Shown piece after piece: positions 54,240 to 64,000 of a DNA stretch of 64,000 bases. Made by a program: the position numbers and the translations under genes. The stretch's first letter is position 1, and each line of letters opens with the position of its first letter. Where the stretch lies: assembly GCA_030248065.1 (NCBI GenBank), contig JASAMV010005413.1, positions 19,926-83,925 of the forward strand, read 5' to 3'. Source of the DNA: Rhynchonema sp. JSB1_4. Taxonomy: Eukaryota > Nematoda > Chromadorea > Monhysterida > Xyalidae. The notes under the pieces are model-generated. The model had not been told where the DNA came from and searched no databases. It worked only from the letters and a program-made list of their open reading frames with translations.

Positions 54240-54411
54240 GCGATACGCAAGCGCGAAATCTACGCTCCGTACCCCCTAAACGCCCATACACGCCGACTGC
54301 CCTCCAATATGCGTCGATAAAGGACTACGCCGATAAACACGCAGCGCCGATACAAGTCTGGCGCCCGTCAACGTTTGACGGTCAAAACTACAACGAAAAA
54401 TGGCGAAAACA
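54240..54411 (+). other. Possible coding exon or gene remnant between the two proteases
   Basis: An open stretch reading TPTALQYASIKDYADKHAA...NEKWRKQ ends at a strong donor (GTAAGT at 54412). The frame before it (SNGLAIRKREIYAPYPLNAH) also looks protein-like but is shifted by one and stops at 54318-54320, so a frameshift near 54310 is possible. No start codon, upstream exon or family is recognised. It could be a relic exon or chance. Confidence 0.25.
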
Positions 54412-54642
54412 AGTAAGTATCGCGGTGAACCATCTACAGTTGTGCCCTGCGCACCTGTCAAGCAGTGACATGAACAGCAGAGGCTAATTGTTTTGTCGTC
54501 AACGCAAATGGTCACCGCTGATCATATCAACTCAGGCCAAGATAATGCACGCGGGCTGGTGTCCCAACGACAGGCCACAACAGCCCTTCATGAGATAAAA
54601 TATGCATGAAATGAGCTGCAAGATATGCAGATATGCAAGATA

Positions 54643-54687
54643 TAAGCCTAAGCCTAATCCTAAGCCTAAGCCTAAGCCTAAGCCTAT
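54643..54687. repeat. Interstitial (TTAGGC)n telomere-like tract
   Basis: About seven units of AAGCCT/TAAGCC (TTAGGC on the other strand), one changed unit. Shorter degenerate tracts lie near 53670-53715, 39090-39140 and 45810-45850. Confidence 0.8.
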
Positions 54688-57600
54688 AATGGACACCGAC
54701 GACCATCGTTGACGACTTTATAGTAGCCCGGCTGGGTTGATGACATGAATGAACGCCGGACTGCAGAAACGGTTCAAAACAACAAACCGAAAATGTGTGT
54801 CATGCGAAGCTCTGAAGCCGCGCGCTAGTTATGCCTTCCCTGAATTGGGTACAAAACTGGTTCTGATCGCTTGCACAACTGTTTTTAAACCGACCACATC
54901 AAAACGATGAGCCGTCAAAAGGACACAAAGAAACGATTCATCACAGCACGAAGCAGAACGTGCACTGTTTTAGTGTACTAAATCATAACGACACAAATTT
55001 TCGATCATCATGATATTTGCATTCGCTTGACCGCGCCCAAACTTTCGACGTCCCAACCAGGCACCATAATTTCTCTTCTATCACACATTTTCAAACTAAA
55101 GGTCCTATGTTTATTTGCTCCTGGAATGGCACGCATTCCGATGGGCCTCTGATTCCGGCAGCTTGCATCCTACTATGATCTTCTTCGTGATTGCGGTCTT
55201 CTTGTGCTGTGCGAGCAGCTTGGAAGGTTTGAATAGAAAGTAATGTTGCACCCCATGACCGTGTCCTATTTTTTACACGTGGTTTTCCATGGAATCGCGG
55301 ATATTCGCCTGTTGAAGGATGCAAGGGTGATTGTATGAAATCATCTTTTCAGCGAATTGTTCAGTCGTCAACAGTGGTGTCAACTGCCGAGCTGGCTCTG
55401 ACGACCGGAGTCGACGATCTCAGTTGCGACGACATAATTAAATAACCAGCCGATATTTTCAGGCGCGCACCAAAACAAGACTGCCAAGAGAGAACTTGAT
55501 TATAACTATTACGATCAGCAACAGGCCCAGTATGTTGGTGCGTGTAACCGTATGATTTTGTATACAGTGAACCAGAGCTGGGAAATCACAAGTGAATAAA
55601 TTCCCACCAGGGCGGGCAATTGCGTTTGAAAATTGATCTTGGCAGGAATCACGTTCCGGGGATTATTTGGGTTGGAAATTCGGAAATTCGAAGATTTAGG
55701 TCATCTCACCGATTTTTGGCTCAAAATTGGCCCAGGGGCTAGTTGGGGGCGAAAGTCAGAATTTTCGCATTGAGGGTGCTTCAGACATTATGAAATATAA
55801 TAAAATGCTCCGTTCTGGCAAGTGCGAGGCTGCTTGGTCGGCGGTGGCTTTCGCAAAAAGACGGGTGTCGTGTCTCACGATTTGGCTGTTTCAGCGATAA
55901 AAAGTTCGTAAAAATGTTCCCCTGTGAACTCAGAATAACTTTTACGCCGGTCAATACCATGAACAACCATACCGTAGGACAAAACACTACCCATTTTGTT
56001 GCCAAACCCACCCTCCCTGACCATACCTCGCGCGGTTGTTACAGTATACCGGCAAGGTGAATCCATTTTAGATCGTCCCCAGTATAACAACTACAACTAT
56101 CAATACGGTGATAACTACAACTATGAAGACTACTACAACGACCAGTACTACTACGATCAGCAGCCCATTTATGAATACAATGGACAGGTTATAAAGTGCA
56201 AAAGTTCTGTTTTTGTAGGTGTATGTTTGTATAAGCACTAACATTTTTAATTGCAGGACTACGAATCGACGCAAAACTCGCAACATCCCCGTTGCGAGAT
56301 ACTCTGCGCGCCAAAGTACTGCAACAAAAAGACTGACAAAGTTGGCATAGCCGCCAACTGGATAATGTTCAAGTTTACCAAAGTTGAATGTTTTCAAAAT
56401 TCGGAATGCTCCATTTTGCCAGCGACACTTTCTGCATCATCGCGCGCGCAACATGCGGCAGTGTCAAGTCCCACCCAACCATGCGAAAGGGACCAGCAGA
56501 CGACCAAAATGCGGGATTCCAATGATCAAACCGGACATTACGTTTGCGAATGGGAAGATTTCGGTAGCAACTGGATTTATTGGATAACGTGCATTGCGAA
56601 TGCAGCAGGAAGCTTGGCGAAGTTTAACTTATGTGCCAAAATCTGAAGAAAATTTGATCATAATTTCTAGGGATTCACGCGACGGAGGCGTTTTCACGTG
56701 AGTTTCGCTTAATCTCTCTTTTATTTTTTTGTTTCTTGGCCATGTTAATGCGAAAAATGCACAATTCGTAACTATGGAAAGGGATTAAAAGGCCACACTG
56801 TATGTTTGTGAAAACACCATAGTGCTCATCGTGCTGTCCAGGATATCGTGAATGGCAATGAAGCGAAGCCGAATTCGTACCCGTGGCTTGTGTCGATTCA
56901 GACCTTGCGACCGGACGGACGTTAGTCGTGGACGTGCGGGGGCACCCTGATCGACAACAAACATATGTCATCTCAGCTGCACATTGCTTGTTCGTTTGCG
57001 TTGTGTTTGTGGCACAAAGTGCACCAGTATGAGCGACCTTTTGGGCCCGGAAGTTCAGGCCCGACCTTTTCAGGCCCGGCCGATTCAGGCCCAGCATATT
57101 TGACCCATTTATGGAGTTAGGCTCAGACTCCAGCCGGTCCTGAATGGCGCCGGATGGACGGTCGCACGCACCGGTGTTTCTGTCGAACCCTCTTCCCCAC
57201 TTCAGTCAGTGTTCTCGACGAGACCAAATTCGAGTGGTGGCAGGGGAACACGATCACCTCTATGACCAGGACAACGCTCAGGTCAAATATGACGCTACGT
57301 CGATTAAGAAAATCAAAATCTTTCCTGGCGCTGACATACATATTGTGTCATTTATTTTGCCATCATCACTTTACGGTCACACGTATCAGCCACGGGCGTG
57401 CACGTGTGGTGTCTGCCGATTGCGTTGAAAACCTTATGCTATGACAGACTGGACCTGGGGTATACAAAATACTGTGGTTGCAGCACGGTAGCTCTGACTC
57501 ACTAAGCCGGAAAGGTTGCTGCATGCGTGTCATTTGCAAGTTGAAAACCAACGGGCGGGGGGGGGGGTGCAGCGGCTCTAAAGTACCAACCCTAAAAATG

Positions 57601-58988
57601 CTGGACGACATTCCAGCACAGTTGCAAGTTGAGGGTCAAGTTGCAAGTTTAGTAAGCAGTATTTTTCTGCAACGACTGCGAGCCATAATTGCGCTATAAC
57701 GAGTATATCACCATATTCCGAATGTTGCCATAGCGAATAGTGACTGTGTGTTAAAAACCAATCACGTGGTGCAGTGGCTAATAAGCACGCAGTCGCAGTG
57801 CAAAAAATCCCTGGATAAATTTCGTGGCCTTTGTTGGCGAGCTCCGACCCTCAACTGATACTGTGCTGCAAAATCCATCAGCTTTTCTTGCAACCTAGCA
57901 ACTTTATATCCCCGACCGCGAGTCTTTTAGCCGCTGCCCCCTCAACTGGTTTTCAGCACAACAACCACACACACACAGGCGATATTACCTTTCAGGTTGA
58001 CTGAGTCACTGCTTGCTTGATGCCACAACGACAATCTTCTTGTATCCAGGGCCGGTTTCTGCCAATTACATACAGTAGGTATGTAGCAGCCTGGTCTAAC
58101 ACAGCAAGTCCAGGCCAAAAACCTTCGGCCAAACGCTGCGCTACTCTTTTTTTCATGCTCAAAGCGGGGTCTTGCTGAAACTGGCTTTGTTCAGTTGTCT
58201 GGCCATGCAGTCGGTTGGATGTGGGACCGCAAAGTGATAATAAAATACAGCAAAAGGACGCTCACGTCCTTTTCGTCACACGTATATTTTGTATTTTCGA
58301 ATATTCTCGGGAAAGTATATGTCCGACAACAACTAACGCAGAATTTATGGCAGTCAGACTGCCTGATCCGTGAAGCGGAAAACGAACGCGCTCGTTCCAG
58401 ACATAAATGAATGGAATGGTTCGACTGGGGTTACGGTAGCAAGCAATAAACCGCGGGAAACAGAAAGAGAGAAAGGGGAGTTGCCAAAGCAAAAATTTTT
58501 CCGCAGGACTACACAAAAGAATGCAATCAAATGAAGTGGCTGCCAGCCAAAAATTAAAAAACTTTTTGAAGGCACCGAAGCGCTAAATAAACCAGGTCTG
58601 AAGCTGACGAAGAAGAAAGAAACGAAAAAGAAAAAATGTCGTCGAACTTCCTGTCTAAAACCGGGCAAGCTCATCACTTGATTTGCCGCTTTACCAATCA
58701 GGCAGTGTGGCTTTCGCAGTGCGTTAGCCGTTGTTGGACTATACACATGCTATTTTTGCATACGTACATGTACGGCTGCAACATACATTTGCGATTTCAG
58801 TACAGTTGCGTGAAGAACGTCATCATTCACGAGACATTCAATGAGGCCAGTTTCAACGCTTTCGACGCCGCCGTCGTAGAGCTCGCACAGCCGGTTGGCG
58901 ATTCACTGCACATGGTTGTACTGTAACTGGTCCAGCGTCTGAGAATGGTTGGAATTTTCGAAACGGTCTAAAGGTCACTTGGGCGTAA

Positions 58989-59126
58989 AGGCCACTTTAT
59001 ACTTTGTCTCGTTGCGATACACGCAACATTTTCTCGCGCGCTGATTGGCTGTTGCGCGCGCACGAGCCAATCAGCGTTTGAGAAAATGTTGCGTGTATCG
59101 CAACGAGACAAAGAATAAAGTGGCCT
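58989..59126. mobile_element. PIF/Harbinger-like MITE, 138 bp
   Basis: Near-complete foldback with ends AGGCCACTTTATAC / ...AAAGTGGCCT and a 3-bp duplication TAA. It lies in an intron of the protease pseudogene and abuts the TTAA of the next foldback. Confidence 0.82.
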
Positions 59127-60208
59127 TAAAGTGACTCTACAATTGAATGTTGACCGCGTTTGTTTGCATCCATTTTTTCAGAAAATGAAGACTAGGCATC
59201 AGAAACCCAGATTTAGAAAATGGATTTTCAATTTGTTGCTTTGTGATGTTTCACGGAACACACACATTTTTACAGGAGGAGAAAAAACGAAAAAAAGATT
59301 GAGGCAGGCCTGTGCAAAACACAAGCTAAACCGATCTAAGATGTTTTCAGCGGTTTATACTCAGACGTTTCTCTGTTAAACGAGCTGAAAGCTTTGTACG
59401 AAACGCCATGTGTGATAAATGATAAACGAAACACTCCAAAAAATCGAGCCTTTTTGAAGCACCCTTTTACTACAGCATAATTTTAAACATCTGTGGCGAA
59501 TGAAATAAGTTGTCAATTAGAAACAAAATATCATCTAATTATAACGTCCGTTGTTTGTGCTTTTCAGTTTTCAACACCCCACACAGCTCACACAATGTTT
59601 ACCACAATATGCGCAAGGCACCTATTCCCACAGCGCACACACACCAAGCTGAAACATCTATCCCCGCCGGCTGTGTGTTGTCGTTGTGTGTGTGCTGTGC
59701 GTTGTGAGAATGGCTGCCTTGCGCACGTTGTGGTAGACATGGTGTGAGCTGTGTAGGGTTTTGAAAAACGAAAAGCACATCCTGAATACTAGATAATTAG
59801 ACGATTTTTATTTGTAATTGACAACTTATTTCATTCACCACAGATGCCTAAAATTATACAGGAGTAAAAGAGTGCTTCAAAAAGGCTTGATTTTTTGGAG
59901 TGTTCCGTTTATCATTTATCACACATGGCGTTTCGCACAATGCTTTACATCTCATTTAACAGAGAAACGTCTGAGTATAAAACGCTGAAAATATCTTAGA
60001 TTGGATTAGCTTGTGTTTTGCACAGGCCTGCCTCAAACTTTTTTCATTTTTTCTCCTCATGTAAATGTGTGTGTGCTCCGTGAAACATCATAAAGCAACG
60101 ACTTGAAAATCCATTTCCTAAACCTGGTTTTCTGATACCTTGTCTTCATTTTCTGAAAAAGTGGCTGCAAACAAACGCCGTCAACATTCAATTGTAGAGG
60201 CACTTTAA
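59127..60208. mobile_element. Large foldback element 2, TTAA-flanked
   Basis: Arms of about 520 bp run from TTAAAGTGACTCTACAATTG to its inverted copy, with TTAA at 59126-59129 and 60205-60208. The core 59478-59868 matches foldback 1. It lies in an intron of the protease pseudogene. Confidence 0.85.
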
Positions 60209-60791
60209 AAGGTCGGTGTAAAGTTCGGTCGAAAGCTCGGTCGGCGTAGCTCGGTGTAAACGTGAAGCATTGCCTGTTATTAACGTGGAATGTTTCAAGA
60301 TTACGCCGAGGTCTATCACACTGAGCTGTCGACCGAGCTTTCCACCGACCTTTACACCCAACTGACCTTTACACCGTTTCGAAAATATCACCCAATGGCT
60401 ATTATTAAAATCGATGTTTTTGTCCCAAAGATCGAGATATAGTGAATCGCAACCGCATGAATCCCCTCCGACTTTGGTGGGAAGCTCACTAAGTGCAAAA
60501 AACATGAAGGATTTTTTGACAGAAACATGGTTTTTAGCCATTTTCAGACAAATGGGGCGAACCAGACAAGTTTAGCACCCATGTGTTTTGCACACATTGG
60601 TCCGAGTTCTCGAAAGCGCAGCCGTCACCGGGGGGTACTTCCCGCTCCCCCCAAACACGACGATGTCACCTTCCAGCTTAATTGATCTCAATTTGTTGCA
60701 CGCTTACGCACACAACAGCGTTGTTCACAATGGACGCATGTCTTGAGAATAAAAGCGAAATTACCCTCCGAGGCGGAGAGTGCCCGATATA

Positions 60792-61005
60792 CAGTACCGG
60801 GTGCAATTCTAGGCTAAAAGTTGAAGTCGCGTGCACGCGCGTGCGAAACAGTGCAAAGTATAGGGAAAAGTCGAAGTAACTTCGCGTGCACGCGGAGTAT
60901 TGCGCGTGCGCTGCCTATATGTTTTAGCACTAGGAAGTCGCGTGCACACACGTGCACGCGCGTGCACGCGACTTCAACTGTCAGCCTAGAATTGCACCCG
61001 GACTG
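60792..61005. mobile_element. TA-flanked GC-rich foldback (copy 3)
   Basis: Same family, with a TA duplication on both sides. It lies in an intron of the protease pseudogene. A diverged relative is at 40177-40321. Confidence 0.82.
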
Positions 61006-61482
61006 TACGTACATCAATGACATGTTGCCCAACCGCCTCCGGTGGAGGCGGCGTTTTCGAGAATTTCGGCCATTATTGCCAATGCAATGCACACAATACA
61101 GTTCAAATACAATGAATACGTGCGCCCGGCGTGTCTGCCGAATCCGCGGCAGAACTGGCAGAATCCAAAGAATCCGAACGAAAACCTGGTGATCGCCGGT
61201 TGGGGCGACAAGTTCTTTCAAGCGAAACGCGGCAGTGCGCTGTTGAATGAGGCCGTCGTGAAGGTATACGAACTCTATGAAGGACATGACGTTCGCGCAA
61301 TCAAGCGGTCACTTTTCAGAATTTCAGATTCGCAATTTTCTTGCCTTCTTAAAAATGTTTTGTGGGATTTTTTCACCTTTTTTTCACTTCATCTCTGTGT
61401 ACAGACAGATAGACAGACTCCCGCTTATGAATGATTCAAAGTCGTGCCGGTGGCACAATGCAAGCGTCTGATGTCCGACTAT

Positions 61483-61620
61483 AGGCCACTTTATACTTTG
61501 TCTCGTTGCGATACACGCAACATTTTCTGACGCGCTGATTGGCTGTGTGTTGCGCATGAGCCAATCACCGCGCGAGAAAATGTTGCGTGTATCGCAACGA
61601 GACAAAGTATAAAGTGGCCT
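61483..61620. mobile_element. PIF/Harbinger-like MITE, 138 bp, inside a coding exon
   Basis: Same family and length as 58989-59126. The duplication is TAT (61480-61482, 61621-61623). Removing the insert and one TAT rejoins codons GAC TAT CGG and restores MSDYRIGPTMMC of the protease. Confidence 0.9.
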
Positions 61621-61849
61621 TATCGGATCGGGCCAACGATGATGTGTGCCATGTAGCACGGCATGGGCGTGTGTCAGGTGTGCGTTTTCATTGTGTGTTT
61701 CACTCTGCTTTTGTGTGCCGGTGTGTGCCGCTTAAAAGTACCTAAACAGGGAGTGTGTTCGTGTGCCGACATCACTACAACAGACTTGGTGATCGCATGT
61801 TCAGGATCGGATATCTTTCAGCCTAGTCACGTCACACCAATGTGTGCGG

Positions 61850-62045
61850 ACTAAGTAGTCACATCACGTGATGTGACAAGTCAGATGAGATCACATCACG
61901 TGATGTGACTACCCTTTCAGATCCGATCACATGTGTTCGGCAGTATACCTAGTCACATCACATAACTGTGCGACTACATATGTATAGGTAGTCAGATCCG
62001 TCACATTGATACCATGCGATAGAACCGATCCGATCACATCCGACC
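61850..62045. promoter_or_regulatory. Array of TCACGTGA palindromes and half-sites
   Basis: A perfect 20-bp palindrome (61858-61877) and an 18-bp one (61891-61908), both centred on TCACGTGA, plus GTCACATC-type half-sites at 61953-61962 and nearby. The core matches the known E-box/CLEAR site of bHLH-zip factors. It lies in an intron of the protease pseudogene; function unknown. Confidence 0.45.
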
Positions 62046-62476
62046 ACCACACGCTTGATATCGACCAATAATATTTCATTCTGCAGGGTGACAGTGGCGG
62101 ACCGCTGATGGCTTGGCGCAAACGCTACGTGCTCGCTGGCATTGTGTCATGGGGGTTAGTCTGTTGTGTCTAATCCCGTTACCAACCGAGGGGCACATGG
62201 GGCCATATGCCCCCAAGTGGCCCCTGAATGGGGCATCAATTTGGAAAGACGAAGGCGGAAAGCGGCCCGCCTTCCACTCTGACACTCCTCTTGATCAGCA
62301 CACCAGATACGATTAACAATCACAAACGTTCATTGGATTAATACATTGCCATTTCTGTTGCTCCGCGCAGGGAAGGCTGTGCCAAACGGAACAGGCCGGG
62401 TGTGTTCGCGCACGTCCCATCGCTGTTGCCCTGGTTCAAACAGAAGATTCGATGTGCCGAATGTTTCCAAGACTGA

Positions 62477-63554
62477 TTCATTGATAGACTGAACCATTCT
62501 CATTTTCTCCTGCAGCACTTTGATTCAGCAATTGGTTGGCCATCATGCCATCATTCAGCGTTTCTTTCTTTCTTCGGGATTACTGGTGTCGTTGCCTGGG
62601 TAACTACTATCTGGTATCTACTACTACTGGTAGCTTATTAATTGTCAGTTTTTTTTATATTCTGGACTCTCGATATTTTATAAGAGTGGGGAAATATAAT
62701 CAAGGGTGATCACATTCTACCCGAGCGACGCACAAATTTCGCTAATTTGGTAATATCACGGAACATGTTATCAATTTGAAGTGTGCTTTTCCCCAGGTTT
62801 GTATTCTTGCGATTGATTGTCAGTTGGGATGCATCATACATGATTAAAAAAATCTATGAACTCTTCATATGACTTTGTCCAGCAATATTGGAGTCTTTGG
62901 CAGTATTGCGACCAAAAAAACCCTAATAAATGGCCGCGAACGCCGGAACCAGACATCGCGAGCCGATTTGGCGGATTTTTTCCGTACATATGGCACAAAT
63001 TCATTAAAGTAGTATCTCGTTGTTTTTGATTTCGTGTCCGAAGAGCACGTGCCTACATTGGACGCTTATCGATCCGGAAAACCTGTCACTTGGGTGTAAT
63101 CTAATAAGGACACAGCAGCTAAAAATATTTTTTGCCGCAAAAAGTCGCTGTTCAGATTTCCACTGAATACGTCCTAACAGGAACATGAAAGAAAAGGTTT
63201 TTTTTGGTTTTGTGGGCACAAGGTTGTTGGGCGGTGCGGTCGGTGGAGCAGGTTCTGCTCAGACTTAGACACGTCAACGGGACAGCATCACTGTCCTCCC
63301 CACGATTTTATCTGGTTTCTAAACGACACGTTCGGGCACGCCGTGGCGAATTACAGCGATTGTCGATTACAATGAATAGTTGTTTTTTTATAACGCGAGA
63401 TTTCTTACTATAACGGAATTTCGTATAACGGGGTTTGACTGTATTCAATACAACAAACTAAACTTAAAACGAAAAAATACGAATGTGTCAATACGAAACT
63501 AGGACACGAAAAACTGCTAGGTTGAGTACGAATAGTGCTGCTCCATCGAAATGT
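62477..63554. other. Space between convergent protease genes
   Basis: About 1.1 kb of unique AT-rich DNA between the two protease stop codons. No repeat with clear ends and no coding exon seen. Confidence 0.55.
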
Positions 63555-63660
63555 TCAGTCTTGGAAGCATTCGGCACATTGGATCTTCTTTTTGAACCAG
63601 GGCAACAGCGATGGGACGTGCGCGAACACACCCGGCTTGTTCCGTTGGGCGCAGCCTTCT
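63555..63660 (-). CDS. Last exon of a third S1 protease, convergent with the pseudogene
   Basis: On the minus strand, after acceptor TTGCAG, the frame reads EGCAQRNKPGVFAHVPSL and ends AECFQD-stop (TGA). It has the same length (106 nt) and nearly the same sequence as the pseudogene's last exon 62371-62476, differing at a few residues (Q/K, K/R, Q/R). No earlier exon is in the window; they must lie to the right, beyond the (TG)n tract. This implies a tail-to-tail duplicated protease pair. It is intact as far as seen. Confidence 0.8.
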
Positions 63661-63694
63661 CTGCAAGCAAAAACCGTACGAGGTACCCAAAACT

Positions 63695-63999
<305 letters not shown>

Positions 64000-64000
64000 A

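Larger units (their letters stand above)
55175..62476 (+). pseudogene. Degenerate modular S1 serine protease gene, eleven or more exons
   Basis: Recognisable exons: 55175-55226 (signal peptide MIFFVIAVFLCCASS), 55353-55409, 55463-55537, 56072-56187 (Tyr/Asn/Asp-rich), 56257-56340 and 56423-56563 (Cys-rich, ending PKCGIP), 56842-56993 (IVNGNEAKPNSYPWLVSIQ...), 57210-57281 (RVVAGEHDHLYD), 58801-58914 (FNAFDAAVVEL, Asp of the triad), 61102-61263 (VRPACLP...AGWG), 61441-61677, 62087-62154 (GDSGGPL) and 62371-62476 (GCAKRNRPGVFAHV, stop TGA). Damage: in-frame TAG at 56923; a frameshift near 56965, so the catalytic His (SAAHC) is out of frame; a 138-bp MITE at 61483-61620 inside an exon; and TAG at 61654. 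The acceptor before 61441 lacks AG, and the residue before IVNG is Asp rather than Arg/Lys. Phases otherwise still match, so decay is recent. Confidence 0.85.

Noticed and set aside
56842..56993. Reading the TAG at 56923 as part of a splice acceptor
   Set aside because: No GT donor lies at a workable distance upstream within the exon, and the conserved protease sequence continues across it.

Overview
The window reads as nuclear DNA of a multicellular animal. Genes are split by many introns with GT..AG borders, there are two tRNA-Pro genes, and introns and intergenic DNA are packed with small foldback or MITE-like repeats and two roughly 300 bp (TG)n tracts. A short interstitial (TTAGGC)n tract (54643-54687), the nematode telomere unit, suggests a nematode or close relative. 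This is an inference. No ribosomal, mitochondrial or bacterial-type genes were seen.

Layout. (1) 793-20585, minus strand: a long LIM-domain gene of the EPLIN/LIMA1 type. Seventeen exons join in frame (804 aa, 3' end outside the window), and two tRNA-Pro genes sit in an intron. (2) 21969-23063, plus: a tentative 98-aa secreted-protein gene whose second intron is almost purely (GT)n. (3) 26223-27137, minus: a 95-aa membrane protein gene in three exons. (4) 31732-32857, plus: a 100-aa secreted Thr-rich/Cys-rich protein gene in two exons. (5) 32858-42961: a 10 kb repeat-rich stretch with a tandemly duplicated tRNA-like element and two hAT-like MITEs. (6) 42962-47365, plus: a six-exon peptide-type class A GPCR (434 aa). 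(7) 49547-53921, plus: an eight-exon secreted S1 serine protease (360 aa). (8) 55175-62476, plus: a second, modular S1 protease gene that is broken by a frameshift, two in-frame TAGs and a MITE inside an exon. (9) 63555-63660, minus: the last exon of a third, convergent protease, almost identical to the last exon of gene 8. Genes 7-9 form a serine-protease cluster.

Mobile DNA dominates the rest. There are five hAT-like MITEs, each with a perfect 8-bp target duplication, and two PIF/Harbinger-like 138-bp MITEs. There are three TA-flanked GC-rich foldbacks, a five-copy 190-bp MITE family, and two 1.07 kb TTAA-flanked foldbacks that share a core but have unrelated arms. The most unusual signal is the 9-mer GATGTTTCA, found about 20 times on both strands where about 0.5 is expected. 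Its TGTTTCA core matches the end of the CTGTTTCA motif upstream of nematode piRNA genes. All exon models were read by eye from phase and splice sites; none was checked against transcripts.
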